This document shows, one piece after another, positions 51,314 through 60,444 of a DNA stretch of 64,000 nucleotides. The notes under the pieces were generated by a model. The model made no database searches. It saw only the letters and a program-made list of their open reading frames with translations, and was not told where the DNA came from. How positions within the stretch are numbered: the stretch's first letter is position 1; each line of letters starts with the position of its first letter. Origin of the DNA: an uncultured Clostridia bacterium (GTDB lineage: Bacteria; Bacillota; Clostridia; Oscillospirales; Acutalibacteraceae); assembly GCA_946184295.1 (NCBI GenBank), contig CAMHEZ010000004.1:1-64000 (forward strand). Reading direction: 5' to 3'. The translations under genes were made by a program, and so were the position numbers.

Positions 51314-52441
51314 ATGAATACCACGAGCCGGCTCTTCCGGTGGAAATATCCCTATGATACGGCCGGAACCAATGCGCTTTTTCTTCGTGCGGTGAGAGAA
51401 AACTGCCGCTACCAGTACGAGCACAACGCGCGGTATCGGGCGATTCTGGACGGCAGGGGCTTTTCGCCTGCGATGCTGCGGACCTACGAGGACATCGCGA
51501 AACTGCCCTTTCTTCCTACGCTGGTGTTCAAACGGCACCAGATGTACTCCGTGCCGTCGTGGAAAATGCCTGTCACGGCGACTTCATCGGGAACCGGCGG
51601 CCAATTCAGTCAGATCGGCTTTTCCTGCGGGGATTTGCTTAATGGGTTGCACATGGTCTTGAAAGTGGTGAATCGCCGCAAGCTCTTTTCGGCTTGCCCG
51701 TGCAATTATGTGGTATTCGGTTACAAACCGCACAAAAGCAATCACACTGCCGTCACCAAAACGGCCTTTGGCGCGACGCTCTTTACGCCGCAGCTGCATC
51801 GCACGTATGCCCTGCGATACACTGACGGCAAGTATATCCCCGATCTCGAAGGGGTCATCCGGGCGATTTTGCAATATGCCCGGTCGCGTTTTCCGCTGCG
51901 GTTCATGGGTTTTCCGTCTTATACCTATTTCACCATGCGTATGCTCGACGAGAGGGGCATTTATCTGAGATTGCCCAAAGGCTCCAAAATCATGCTCGGC
52001 GGCGGCTGGAAGCAGTTCTACCGTGAGGCTGTGGACAAAGCGGCATTTTACGCGCTGGCCAAGAAGGTGTTCGGCCTTGACGACCGTAATATTGTGGAAT
52101 TTTTCGGCGCGGTAGAGCATCCGATTTTATATTGCGACTGCCCGCGCCATCATTTTCATGTGCCGGTGTACAGCCGCGTCATCATTCGCGACGTGAACAC
52201 GCTGGAGCCCCTTCCAAACGGGCAGATCGGATTGGTCAACCTCATCTCTCCGATGGTGAAAGCGACGCCGATTCTCAGCGTGATGACTGATGATCTGGGC
52301 GTACTGCACGACGGCGCGTCATGCGGCTGCGGCATTCCGTCGCCTTATCTGGAAATTATCGGCCGAGTGGGGCTGAAAGACATCAAGACCTGCGCGGCGG
52401 GGGCTGCGGACATTCTCAAAGAAGCGGGGGCGAGCGTATGA
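51314..52441 (+). CDS. LuxE-like acyl-protein synthetase
   Basis: The 375-residue protein resembles the LuxE/PaaK-like acyl-protein synthetase family. Members activate a fatty acid as acyl-AMP and pass it to a partner reductase. Visible features are the phosphate-binding SSGTGG (91-96), GFPSYTYF, GGGWKQFY and FGAVEHPI. A probable metal site is built from CDCPRHHFHVP and CGCG. Its stop codon overlaps the LuxC-like gene by ATGA, the expected pairing. No luciferase genes (luxAB) are visible, so light production is not implied. Confidence 0.82.
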   Translation: MNTTSRLFRWKYPYDTAGTNALFLRAVRENCRYQYEHNARYRAILDGRGFSPAMLRTYEDIAKLPFLPTLVFKRHQMYSVPSWKMPVTATSSGTGGQFSQIGFSCGDLLNGLHMVLKVVNRRKLFSACPCNYVVFGYKPHKSNHTAVTKTAFGATLFTPQLHRTYALRYTDGKYIPDLEGVIRAILQYARSRFPLRFMGFPSYTYFTMRMLDERGIYLRLPKGSKIMLGGGWKQFYREAVDKAAFYALAKKVFGLDDRNIVEFFGAVEHPILYCDCPRHHFHVPVYSRVIIRDVNTLEPLPNGQIGLVNLISPMVKATPILSVMTDDLGVLHDGASCGCGIPSPYLEIIGRVGLKDIKTCAAGAADILKEAGASV

Positions 52442-53742
52442 TACTGGCAGGCGGCAGGATTTATCCGACTGATGAACAATCCCACATTCTGGAAACGCTG
52501 GAAGAAACCATTTGTCAGACACGCATGAACGAAACGCTTGACACCGAAACCGTCATTGACGCGATTGATGTGCTTGGCCGGCGCGTGGCGGCGGGAGAAT
52601 TTGACGCGCTGATCGGCTCCTTGGACCTTGGTAAGGCGGCGGAGGAAATGCTGGCTTCCGTGAAGCTGCTCAGCCGGGGCTATCTGGAAAAAAAGGTGGT
52701 CACGGAGCTGGGAACGCAATTCTTTGTGCCTGCGCACAATGAGGCGGCGTTTGGTTTGCCGGGCATCGAAATCAGACCGGTGCCGCTGGGGACGCTGTTT
52801 CACATCGCGGCGGGTAATCTGGACTTTCTGCCCGCTTATACCGGGGTGGAAGGGCTGCTGACCGGCAATGTGAACATCCTCAAGTTGCCGCAGGCCGACA
52901 GCGGCGTGACCATTCTGGCACTGCAAAAGCTCGTCGAAATTCAGCCGAAACTCAGCCCGTTTATTTATGTGTTCGATACGCCCTCCGACGACCTTGTGAC
53001 GATGAAGCGGCTCGCGGCTATGGCGGACGGCATTGTCGTGTGGGGCGGCGAAGCAGCTGTGGCGGCGGCGCGGAGTCTTGCGCCGGTGGGGGCGAAGCTC
53101 ATCGAATGGGGGCATCGCCTGAGCTTTGCCTATCTTTCGGGCGATTGGCAGCGTAAAACCGATGATCTGACCGCGCTTGCGGCGCATATTGTCAAGACCG
53201 GGCAAACGCTTTGCAGCTCGTGTCAGGTGATTTATCTCGATACGGAAGAGATGGACGAAATCAGGACGTTTTGCAATGCGTTCCTGCCGTATCTGGAGGC
53301 TGCCCGCCGGAAATACCCGATCAACGACATCGGCGCGGCGGCGGAAATGACGTTGCAGCGATACAGCGCAGAGCTGGAATCTTACCTGACCGGCAAACGG
53401 CAAGCGGAACAGAATATCTACCGCGGCTTCCAATGCAGCCTGACCGCCTGCGAGGACAGTGAGCTTGCCCTTTCGGATCTGTTCGGACGGCTGGCGGTCA
53501 AGCGGTTGCCGTATGACAGCATTCTGCCGGTGCTGCGGCGGCAGAAGGGCTGTTTGCAGACGGCGGGACTGCTCTGCGATGAGGAAGACCGCGCACAGCT
53601 GACCGACCGGTTGATTCGCAGCGGCGTCAATCGCGTGACTTCTGTCGGCCATATGTCCGCAACCTTCGTGGGGGAATCGCATGACGGCGAATATCCCCTG
53701 CGGCGTTATGTCCGTATGGCTAACGTGGAAGAACAGATATAA
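52438..53742 (+). CDS. LuxC-like acyl-CoA/acyl-enzyme reductase
   Basis: The 434-residue protein fits the LuxC family of aldehyde-dehydrogenase-fold reductases that produce fatty aldehyde with NADPH. Visible features are VPLGTLFHIAAGN, the NAD(P)-binding region LTGNVNILKLP, and a probable catalytic cysteine in GQTLCSSCQVIYL. The C-terminus (NRVTSVGHMSATFVGESHDGEYPLRRY) resembles other LuxC proteins. The start at 52438 overlaps the LuxE-like stop; the ORF track frame extends back inside that gene. Substrate chain length is not predictable. Confidence 0.82.
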   Translation: MILAGGRIYPTDEQSHILETLEETICQTRMNETLDTETVIDAIDVLGRRVAAGEFDALIGSLDLGKAAEEMLASVKLLSRGYLEKKVVTELGTQFFVPAHNEAAFGLPGIEIRPVPLGTLFHIAAGNLDFLPAYTGVEGLLTGNVNILKLPQADSGVTILALQKLVEIQPKLSPFIYVFDTPSDDLVTMKRLAAMADGIVVWGGEAAVAAARSLAPVGAKLIEWGHRLSFAYLSGDWQRKTDDLTALAAHIVKTGQTLCSSCQVIYLDTEEMDEIRTFCNAFLPYLEAARRKYPINDIGAAAEMTLQRYSAELESYLTGKRQAEQNIYRGFQCSLTACEDSELALSDLFGRLAVKRLPYDSILPVLRRQKGCLQTAGLLCDEEDRAQLTDRLIRSGVNRVTSVGHMSATFVGESHDGEYPLRRYVRMANVEEQI

Positions 53743-53800
53743 AGGGTAAGCGTTGAAAGATTTTATTCTTCACATTTTGTTCATCATTATGTATTACCAA

Positions 53801-53841
53801 ATTCATTGATATGCAGTATGATTTCTTGTGTATCAATGAAT
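53801..53841. repeat. AT-rich perfect inverted repeat after the luxC-like gene
   Basis: ATTCATTGATA and TATCAATGAAT are exact inverted 11-base arms around a 19-base spacer, followed by TTTTG. It could be a weak terminator or a binding site. Confidence 0.5.
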
Positions 53842-53866
53842 TTTGTTATTGTCGGAAGTGGTATGC

Positions 53867-54673
53867 TTGACGATTAATGAAGCAGTGATCTGCTTTTTTC
53901 TTTACAGTTTTTTCGGGTGGGTGTATGAAACGGCGCTGGTGAGCATTCGCGAAAAGCAGTGGTCCAACCGCGGCTTTCTCATCGGCCCGATTTGTCCCAT
54001 CTACGGCTTCGGTGCGCTGATTTTCATTTTCATCGGCACGGGGCTGAATTTGTGGTTGACGTTTCTGGTGTGCATGGTGAGTTCGGCGGTGCTGGAATAC
54101 GGCACGGCGTATGCACTGGAAAAATTCTTTCACGCCTCATGGTGGGATTACAGCAATATGCCGCTCAATCTCAACGGCTACATCTGCCTGCCCGCTTCGC
54201 TGCTGTTCGGCACGGCGGGGGTCGTGGTGTCTCATTTTTTGCAGCCGGTGGTGTTCGGGCCGATTCAGGCGCTGCCCGACGCGGTGCAGAATCTGGCGGC
54301 GCTGCTGCTCACAGCGGTGGTTTCGGCGGACGCGACGCTCACTGTGTCGAGTCTGAGTGACTTCGTGGGCCGCATGAAGGAACTGGAAGAGAGAGCCAAT
54401 CAGGCCATTGCCGACAAGTATGACGAGCTGGAGAGTACCGTCAGCGGCAAGCTGGCCAACGTCAAGGCGCTGTCACTTTCTTCCGCGATGAAGGACTTCA
54501 TCATCGAGCAGGAACTCAAGAGCGCGAATTTCAAGGTCAACTGGCTGCAATCCTCGGCGGTCAAGACCATTCGCAGCTTCAAAAATGAGGGCGGACATTC
54601 CGAGAACCGCAACCGCATCAAGGACGCGGTGCTGCGTCTGGCGAAGAAAGCCAAGTCGATTGGCAATAACTAG
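53867..54673 (+). CDS. Putative ABC transporter permease-type membrane protein (CmpB-like)
   Basis: The 268-residue protein has an N-terminal membrane domain with about four or five segments starting ICFFLYSFFGWVYET and RGFLIGPICPIYGFGAL. This is the pattern of the putative ABC-transporter type IV (CmpB) family. The C-terminal 90 residues are soluble coiled coil. I prefer the TTG at 53867 (MTINEAVICFF) because GGAAGTGG is seven bases before it; the ORF track starts eight codons earlier. Its function is not established in the family. Repeat G follows. Confidence 0.75.
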   Translation: MTINEAVICFFLYSFFGWVYETALVSIREKQWSNRGFLIGPICPIYGFGALIFIFIGTGLNLWLTFLVCMVSSAVLEYGTAYALEKFFHASWWDYSNMPLNLNGYICLPASLLFGTAGVVVSHFLQPVVFGPIQALPDAVQNLAALLLTAVVSADATLTVSSLSDFVGRMKELEERANQAIADKYDELESTVSGKLANVKALSLSSAMKDFIIEQELKSANFKVNWLQSSAVKTIRSFKNEGGHSENRNRIKDAVLRLAKKAKSIGNN

Positions 54674-54842
54674 CCGCGCATGCGGCGTGGGAGTCGAGGG
54701 GGTGCTGGCACCTCCTCGCGGGGGCGTGGGGGCAGCGCCACCACTGGGGCGTGGGGCAACGCCCCACGAGGGAGGCTTTAGCCGACCGAGCGCCATGCAC
54801 CGGGATTTGCAACAGGTTCGGGCGAATACAGATACAGCCCAA
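54674..54842 (+). repeat. Modular hairpin repeat, copy G (forward)
   Basis: A CCGCGCATGCGG head hairpin is followed by CGAGG/CCTCG, a GGTG/CACC module, GTGGGGC/GCCCCAC and a weak last stem. The tail CGGGCGAATACAGATACAG follows. In the first stem, CCAGG/CCTGG of other copies is replaced by CGAGG/CCTCG, a compensatory change. Confidence 0.85.
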
Positions 54843-54876
54843 TACCGCGGCTTGCTTTAACAAGGGAGGGACTGCA

Positions 54877-55350
54877 ATGAAACTCGATGACGCCGATCGG
54901 CGCTGCATTGAAACATATCTGCGCGGCATTGCGGACACGGAAGAGGCGCAGCGTATGAAGGGCTTTATCCAGCACGGACACATTACCACCTATTCCCATG
55001 TGATGAACGTGGTGGGCATGAGCTATCTGCTAAACAGGGCGCTGCACCTTCATGCCGACAAAAAGTGTCTGGTGCGCGGGGCGTTTCTGCATGACTATTA
55101 TCTCTATGACTGGCATGACCGCAGCGTTCACGCGAAACTGCATGGTTTCCGTCACCCGTTGACGGCGCTGGCCAATGCCAGAAAGCGCTATGCGCTGTCG
55201 TCGAAAGAGGAAAATATCATCGAAAGCCATATGTGGCCGCTTACTTTGACCCATATTCCCAGATGCCGTGAGGCGGTGCTGGTTTGCCTGGCTGACAAGC
55301 TGTGCGCCCTGCATGAGACGGTTTTCCGCGACCGGGATATGTTCCGGTAA
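54877..55350 (+). CDS. HD-domain phosphohydrolase
   Basis: The 157-residue protein has HD-type metal ligands: H in TYSHVMNVVGMSYL, the HD pair in AFLHDYYLYDWHD, and D in LVCLADKLCALHE. Metal-dependent phosphohydrolases of nucleotides have this form. The ATG at 54877 has GGAGGG upstream; the ORF track frame extends into repeat G. It ends at a strong terminator before recJ. The substrate is unknown. Confidence 0.83.
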   Translation: MKLDDADRRCIETYLRGIADTEEAQRMKGFIQHGHITTYSHVMNVVGMSYLLNRALHLHADKKCLVRGAFLHDYYLYDWHDRSVHAKLHGFRHPLTALANARKRYALSSKEENIIESHMWPLTLTHIPRCREAVLVCLADKLCALHETVFRDRDMFR

Positions 55351-55371
55351 CGTTGAAAATAGCGAAGAATG

Positions 55372-55403
55372 TCCGTTGGAATGACCATTCCAACGGATTT
55401 TTT
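55372..55403 (+). terminator. Rho-independent terminator after the HD-domain gene
   Basis: A perfect 12-base stem TCCGTTGGAATG/CATTCCAACGGA with a short loop is followed by TTTTTTG. Confidence 0.95.
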
Positions 55404-55449
55404 GTCTCATGTCATCAAAAAAAATATGTCCAATTTGTAAAAAAAATGA

Positions 55450-55478
55450 CTTGCAAAAACAAGACGACTATGTTATCA
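55450..55478 (+). promoter_or_regulatory. Promoter of recJ
   Basis: TTGCAA (55450-55455) and TATCAT (55473-55478) are 17 bases apart. Confidence 0.7.
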
Positions 55479-55580
55479 TACTATATTATACTATCGTGAA
55501 ACCGTGAAGCTGAAATGACAGGCGGCTCATGTCGTCTATCATTTTTATTCGTTCTTTTTTCATTTATGGGGGTGAGTCCA

Positions 55581-57641
55581 GTGTCTTTTCGCCGTTGGCA
55601 AATTGCAAATTCCGATAAGGCTTTATCGAAAACGATTGCACAGCGTTTTGAAATTGACGGCTTTGCTGCGCACCTCCTTTCGTCGCGCGGTTTTGTCACT
55701 GACAATGAAATTGCTGACATGCTGGGGATCGATGATGACTTTGCGGAATTCATTGATCCCTTTACCATTATTGATATGGAAAAAGCGGTGGAGCGCATTC
55801 GCCGCGCCATCGAGAGCTTTGAGAGTATCGCAGTCTATGGCGATTACGATGTGGACGGCGTTACCTCGACCGCGTTGCTGTATTCCTATCTGGAATCGGT
55901 GGGGGCCAATGTGACCTATTACATTCCCGACCGGGAACGCGAGGGCTATGGCATGAACTGTGCCGCGGTTGACAAACTGCGTGAAAGCGGCGTGTCGCTC
56001 ATTGTCACGGTAGACAACGGCATTACCGCCATCGAGCCGGTGGCCCATGCCAAGGAACTGGGCATGGAAGTGGTTGTCACCGATCACCACATGGCGGGCG
56101 AAAGTCTGCCCGATGCGGTGGCGGTGGTCAATCCCCATCGCAGCGACAGCCGCTGTCCGTTTGTGGAGTATGCAGGTGTAGGTGTGGCGTTCAAACTGGT
56201 CTGTGCGCTGGAAGGCGACGCAATGGCAGTGCTGGAAAACTGCGGGGATCTGGTTGCGCTGGGAACCATTGCCGACGTGGTGAGTCTGACAGGGGAAAAC
56301 CGTCGGCTGGTGCGGCTGGGACTGCGCATGATGCAAAATTCCGAGCGCATCGGACTGAAAACGCTCATGGAATTGGCGGGACTGGGCAATAAGGCGGTCA
56401 CCTCCACCAATGTGGCCTTCGTCATCGCGCCGCGCATCAACGCGGCAGGACGTCTGGGCAGTGCGGAACGTGCTGTGCGGCTGCTGATCTCAGAGGACGA
56501 GGAAGAGGCCGCTGCCATTGCCGAACAGCTCAACGATGAAAACAGGGAACGTCAGGCCATCGAACAGATCATTGCCCGGGACTTCGTGGAATTGCTGGCC
56601 CGGGAACCGTCTTTGCTTTATGACCGCGTACTGGTCATCGCGGGTGAAAAATGGAACCGCGGTGTGACGGGGATTTTTGCCTCACGCATTTGTGAACGCT
56701 ACGGAAAGCCCTGCATCGTCATTTCCTATGACGGCGAGGACGCAAAGGGCTCCGGCCGCAGTGTGGAGGGATTCTCGCTTTACAACGCGATTGCGGCTTG
56801 TTCCGACCATCTGACGGGGTACGGCGGACATACGCTGGCGGCAGGGTTGAGCCTGAAAGCCGACAAAATCGAAGATTTCCGCCGCGCGATCAATGACTAC
56901 GCCGCACATGAATTTCCGCAAATGCCGGCGCCTGTGTTGAAAATTGACTGCCAGTTGCCGCCGTCGAAGATTACGTTGGAGCTTTGCCGTGCGCAGGAGC
57001 TGCTGGAGCCGTTCGGCGCGGATAATCCGACACCGCTGGTGGCGGTCATGAGACTGCGGATTGTGGATATCTTTGGCGCAGGGGGCGGCAAACATCAGAA
57101 AGTAACCATGGAGCGGGGCGGCACGGTGATTTCCGCCATGAAGTTTTCCACATTGAGTGAGGATTTTCCCTTTCAGATAGGCGATGTGGTGGATATTGCC
57201 GTGACGCTGGACAAGACGATTTATCGCGAAAAGGAGAGCCTCACTGTCGTGATTCGGGATATGCGGCTGTCAGAGACGCATTTCGATGAGATTCACGAGG
57301 GAAGGCAGTTGTTTGAAAAGCTCATGCGCGATGAGGCAATGGACGCGGAGGAACTGGCGCTTCTCAGACCGACGCGGGGCGATGTGGGCGCGGTTTACCG
57401 TACGGCGGCCAAGGGCTACCGTGGGGGAGCGGATGTGCTGGGCTGCCGTATGAAGCGCGGCGGCATCGGTTTTGGCAAGCTGCTGACGGCTTTGCAGCTA
57501 TTGACAGAGGGCGGTCTGCTGACGAGTGAGAACGACGGGTTCGTGCTGCGGCTCACAGCGGTACAGCCCAACGAGGATGGAAAGAAAATTGACCTGGAAC
57601 AAACGCCCACAGCCGGACGCGTGGGCTACATCAACCGGTGA
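55581..57641 (+). CDS. recJ: Single-stranded-DNA-specific exonuclease RecJ
   Basis: RecJ degrades single-stranded DNA 5' to 3' in mismatch and recombinational repair. The 686-residue protein has the DHH motifs: AVYGDYDVDGVTSTAL, VTVDNGI, VVTDHHMAGE and VVNPHRSD. The DHHA1 region has YGGHTLAAGLSL and an OB fold follows. A C-terminal region of about 140 residues is less conserved. The ORF track start at 55515 is too long; I prefer the GTG at 55581 (MSFRRWQIANSD) with GGGGGTGA upstream. It precedes rel. Confidence 0.94.
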   Translation: MSFRRWQIANSDKALSKTIAQRFEIDGFAAHLLSSRGFVTDNEIADMLGIDDDFAEFIDPFTIIDMEKAVERIRRAIESFESIAVYGDYDVDGVTSTALLYSYLESVGANVTYYIPDREREGYGMNCAAVDKLRESGVSLIVTVDNGITAIEPVAHAKELGMEVVVTDHHMAGESLPDAVAVVNPHRSDSRCPFVEYAGVGVAFKLVCALEGDAMAVLENCGDLVALGTIADVVSLTGENRRLVRLGLRMMQNSERIGLKTLMELAGLGNKAVTSTNVAFVIAPRINAAGRLGSAERAVRLLISEDEEEAAAIAEQLNDENRERQAIEQIIARDFVELLAREPSLLYDRVLVIAGEKWNRGVTGIFASRICERYGKPCIVISYDGEDAKGSGRSVEGFSLYNAIAACSDHLTGYGGHTLAAGLSLKADKIEDFRRAINDYAAHEFPQMPAPVLKIDCQLPPSKITLELCRAQELLEPFGADNPTPLVAVMRLRIVDIFGAGGGKHQKVTMERGGTVISAMKFSTLSEDFPFQIGDVVDIAVTLDKTIYREKESLTVVIRDMRLSETHFDEIHEGRQLFEKLMRDEAMDAEELALLRPTRGDVGAVYRTAAKGYRGGADVLGCRMKRGGIGFGKLLTALQLLTEGGLLTSENDGFVLRLTAVQPNEDGKKIDLEQTPTAGRVGYINR

Positions 57642-57731
57642 TTGCTATCGTTTGCTTTTTGCTATTTTTACTTTTGTGACTGTATTGATGAGGATGAATC
57701 ATACAATGAAATGATTGAGGAGGGAAATGAT

Positions 57732-60074
57732 ATGGCGGATGACATTGGCAGAATGCGGGAAAATATGACAGAGAAGCAGCAACAGCCAGACAGTGGCCGG
57801 ACGCATTTTTTCGCAGATACGCTGAATGAGCGCGATTACACGGACAATGTCGTCGAGGCCTACCAGACTTATGATGAGCTGGTGGCAAACATTTCGCGCA
57901 GCGGCAAGGATTACGATATGGCCGTGATCGAGAAGGCCTATCTGTTTGCCAATCAGGCGCACGCGGGTCAGACCCGCAAGTCCGGAGAACCGTATATCGT
58001 TCACCCCATTTCGGTGGCCGATATTCTGGTGCAGCTCGGCATGGATACCGACAGTGTGGTTTCCGCGCTGCTGCACGATGTGGTGGAGGATACGCCTGTC
58101 ACGTCAGAAGATATTGAAAAGAATTTCGGCAGCACCATTGCCCAGATTATTGAAGGGTTGACCAAGCTGAGCAAGCTCAACCTCACCAAGATGGGGTTGA
58201 AAACGCGTGAGGAACATCAGGCCGAGAATGTGCGCCGTATGCTGATCGCCAGCAATAAGGATATCCGCGTGCTGATTATCAAGCTGGCCGACCGGCTCAA
58301 CAATATGCGCACGCTCAGCGCGATGTATCCCCAGAAGCAGCGCGACATTGCCCGCGAGACACTGGAGATTTATGCACCGCTGGCGCACCGTCTGGGCATT
58401 CGCGCCGTCAAGGAAGAACTGGAGGATTTGTCGCTGCGCTATCTCGAGCCGGACGTCTACAAGGAAATCTGCGATATGCTTTCGGCGCAGCAGTCCAACC
58501 GTGAGGCGTTTCTGGAGAGCATCAAGCAGGAGCTTTATACCAAGCTGGTGCAGTATATTCCCAATGTTACCATGTCGGGGCGGGTCAAGTCGGTCAACGG
58601 CATTTATCACAAGATGATCGTGCAGGGCAAGAGCTTTAAGGATATTTACGACATCTACGCTGTGCGTGTGATTGTGGATACCGTGGCGGAGTGCTACGCG
58701 GCGCTGGGTGTGGTCAACAACACCTACACCTTTCTGCCCAACCGCTTCAAGGACTATATCAGCACGCCGAAATCCAACGGCTATATGTCGCTGCACACCA
58801 CAGTCATGCGCAAGAGCGACAATCCCAACGATGTGGCTGTGCCATTCGAGGTGCAGATTCGCACGCGTGATATGCACCGCACGGCGGAATACGGTATTGC
58901 GGCGCACTGGAAGTACAAGACGGGCGAGGCGGCCGGCGGCGGCAGCAGCGATGCGCTGTTTGAACGCTCGGTGACGTGGATTCGCGAGATGATCGAGAAT
59001 CAGATGGACAGCGAGAGCGCTGACGTGATTACGCTCATCAAGAACGACCTGATGCCCGATGAGATTTACGTTTACACTCCCAAAGGGGATCTCAAGGTGC
59101 TGCCGTCCGGTTCCACGGTGATTGACTTTGCCTATGCCATTCACAGTCAGGTGGGGCACCGCATGATCGGCGCCAAGATCGACGGCCGGATTGTCCCCAT
59201 CAACACCGTGCTCCACACCGGCAATGTGGTGGAAATTCAGACCACCAAGGAGATTGTCAACGGCCCCAGCCGCGACTGGTTGAGCATGGCCAAAACCAGT
59301 CAGGCCAAAACCAAGATTCGTTCGTGGTTCAAGAATGAGCGTCGCGCCGAGAATATTCTGGAGGGCCGCGCGGAATTTGAACGGGAAATGAAACGCGCCG
59401 GTCTGATCATTCCGGAGGAAAAATTTGACGAGTTCATGCAGGAGCAGATGCGCAAAGCCCACACCGATTCGGTGGAGGATTTCTACGCGGCCATCGGCTT
59501 CGGCGGCATTACCATGACCAAGATCATGCCCCGTCTGCGGGAGGACTACGACCGGCTGATTGTCAAGCCGGTACAACCCGTCAAGCTGACGCCCGCTGAG
59601 GAACACCGTCATCACACGTCCGAGCGTGACCTCGGTGTGCGCGTGGAGGGACTGGATCGCTGTCAGATCAAGATGTCGCGCTGCTGCAATCCCTTGCCCG
59701 GTGACGAGATTATCGGCTTCATTACCCGCGGCTACGGCGTGTCAGTACACAAGAGAAACTGCACTAACGTTCCCGCCGATCTCTCAAAGTGCGAAGCGCC
59801 CGAGCGCTGGATCAAGGTGTATTGGACGGAAGAATGCGACTATCGCGAATTTAAGACCACGCTGCGCCTGACCTGCAACGACCGGAAGGGCTTGCTCGCC
59901 GATGTTACCACCCAGCTTTCCATGCTGCATATCGGTATCAGTATGCTCAATTCCCGCGAAATGAAGGACGGCACCGCAGTGATTACCGCCACCATCTCGG
60001 TGAGCAGCAAGGAACATCTGGCGCAGATTACCGCCAAATTGGCGCGTATCAGCGGCGTGATGAACATTGAGTAG
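57732..60074 (+). CDS. rel: Bifunctional (p)ppGpp synthetase/hydrolase Rel
   Basis: Rel makes and degrades the alarmone (p)ppGpp. The 780-residue protein has the HD hydrolase domain (PYIVHPISVADIL, SALLHDVVEDT, KLADRLNNMRTL) and the synthetase domain (DIYAVRVIVDTVAECYAALG, YKTGEAAGGG region). A TGS domain (VYTPKGDLKVLPSGSTVIDF), a conserved cysteine region (MSRCCNPLPGDEIIG) and a C-terminal ACT domain follow. The ATG at 57732 has GGAGGG nine bases upstream; the ORF track starts 30 codons earlier. It follows recJ by 90 bases. Confidence 0.97.
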   Translation: MADDIGRMRENMTEKQQQPDSGRTHFFADTLNERDYTDNVVEAYQTYDELVANISRSGKDYDMAVIEKAYLFANQAHAGQTRKSGEPYIVHPISVADILVQLGMDTDSVVSALLHDVVEDTPVTSEDIEKNFGSTIAQIIEGLTKLSKLNLTKMGLKTREEHQAENVRRMLIASNKDIRVLIIKLADRLNNMRTLSAMYPQKQRDIARETLEIYAPLAHRLGIRAVKEELEDLSLRYLEPDVYKEICDMLSAQQSNREAFLESIKQELYTKLVQYIPNVTMSGRVKSVNGIYHKMIVQGKSFKDIYDIYAVRVIVDTVAECYAALGVVNNTYTFLPNRFKDYISTPKSNGYMSLHTTVMRKSDNPNDVAVPFEVQIRTRDMHRTAEYGIAAHWKYKTGEAAGGGSSDALFERSVTWIREMIENQMDSESADVITLIKNDLMPDEIYVYTPKGDLKVLPSGSTVIDFAYAIHSQVGHRMIGAKIDGRIVPINTVLHTGNVVEIQTTKEIVNGPSRDWLSMAKTSQAKTKIRSWFKNERRAENILEGRAEFEREMKRAGLIIPEEKFDEFMQEQMRKAHTDSVEDFYAAIGFGGITMTKIMPRLREDYDRLIVKPVQPVKLTPAEEHRHHTSERDLGVRVEGLDRCQIKMSRCCNPLPGDEIIGFITRGYGVSVHKRNCTNVPADLSKCEAPERWIKVYWTEECDYREFKTTLRLTCNDRKGLLADVTTQLSMLHIGISMLNSREMKDGTAVITATISVSSKEHLAQITAKLARISGVMNIE

Positions 60075-60109
60075 TCTGTGCGTAAAGTGACGGTATGATA
60101 TGACAAATA

Positions 60110-60147
60110 GGCGGCGGTTTCCTTTTTGGGAGACTGCCGTCTTTTTG
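60110..60147 (+). terminator. Rho-independent terminator after rel
   Basis: GGCGGCGGTTTCC pairs with GGGAGACTGCCGTC (with G-U pairs) and TTTTTG follows. The rest of the 370-base gap 60075-60444 is AT-rich. It also holds TGGTATAAT (60231-60239) without a good -35, and then the proB promoter. Confidence 0.8.
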
Positions 60148-60348
60148 CCAAATCGAATTTGCAAATTGCATTTGGCAAATCGTAAAAAAAAATAACAGTT
60201 CTGTAACAACTCAACTTTTTGTCAAATTCTATGGTATAATGAACTGTATTATCGGGATATCTGAAACCTGTGAAGTATCAAAAAACCTTCAATTCAATAT
60301 GTTGTGTATTTTGTGGGTTTCGGGTACAAATTTAGGCATATTTAGCGA

Positions 60349-60377
60349 TTGAATGCGGGCAAAAATTATGTTATAAT
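60349..60377 (+). promoter_or_regulatory. Promoter of proB
   Basis: TTGAAT (60349-60354) and a perfect TATAAT (60372-60377) are 17 bases apart. Confidence 0.8.
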
Positions 60378-60444
60378 ACGGGGAGCAGATTGATTCATTT
60401 TTCATCGTTGCATTCAGGTGAAAAATTTCGGAGAGTGACATTGT

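Noticed and set aside
51314-53742. Bioluminescence (lux) operon
   Set aside because: Only LuxE- and LuxC-like genes are present; no luxA, luxB or luxD is recognisable.
58104-59615. 503-codon open frame on the minus strand
   Set aside because: It is antisense to rel and has no start signal or recognised motif.
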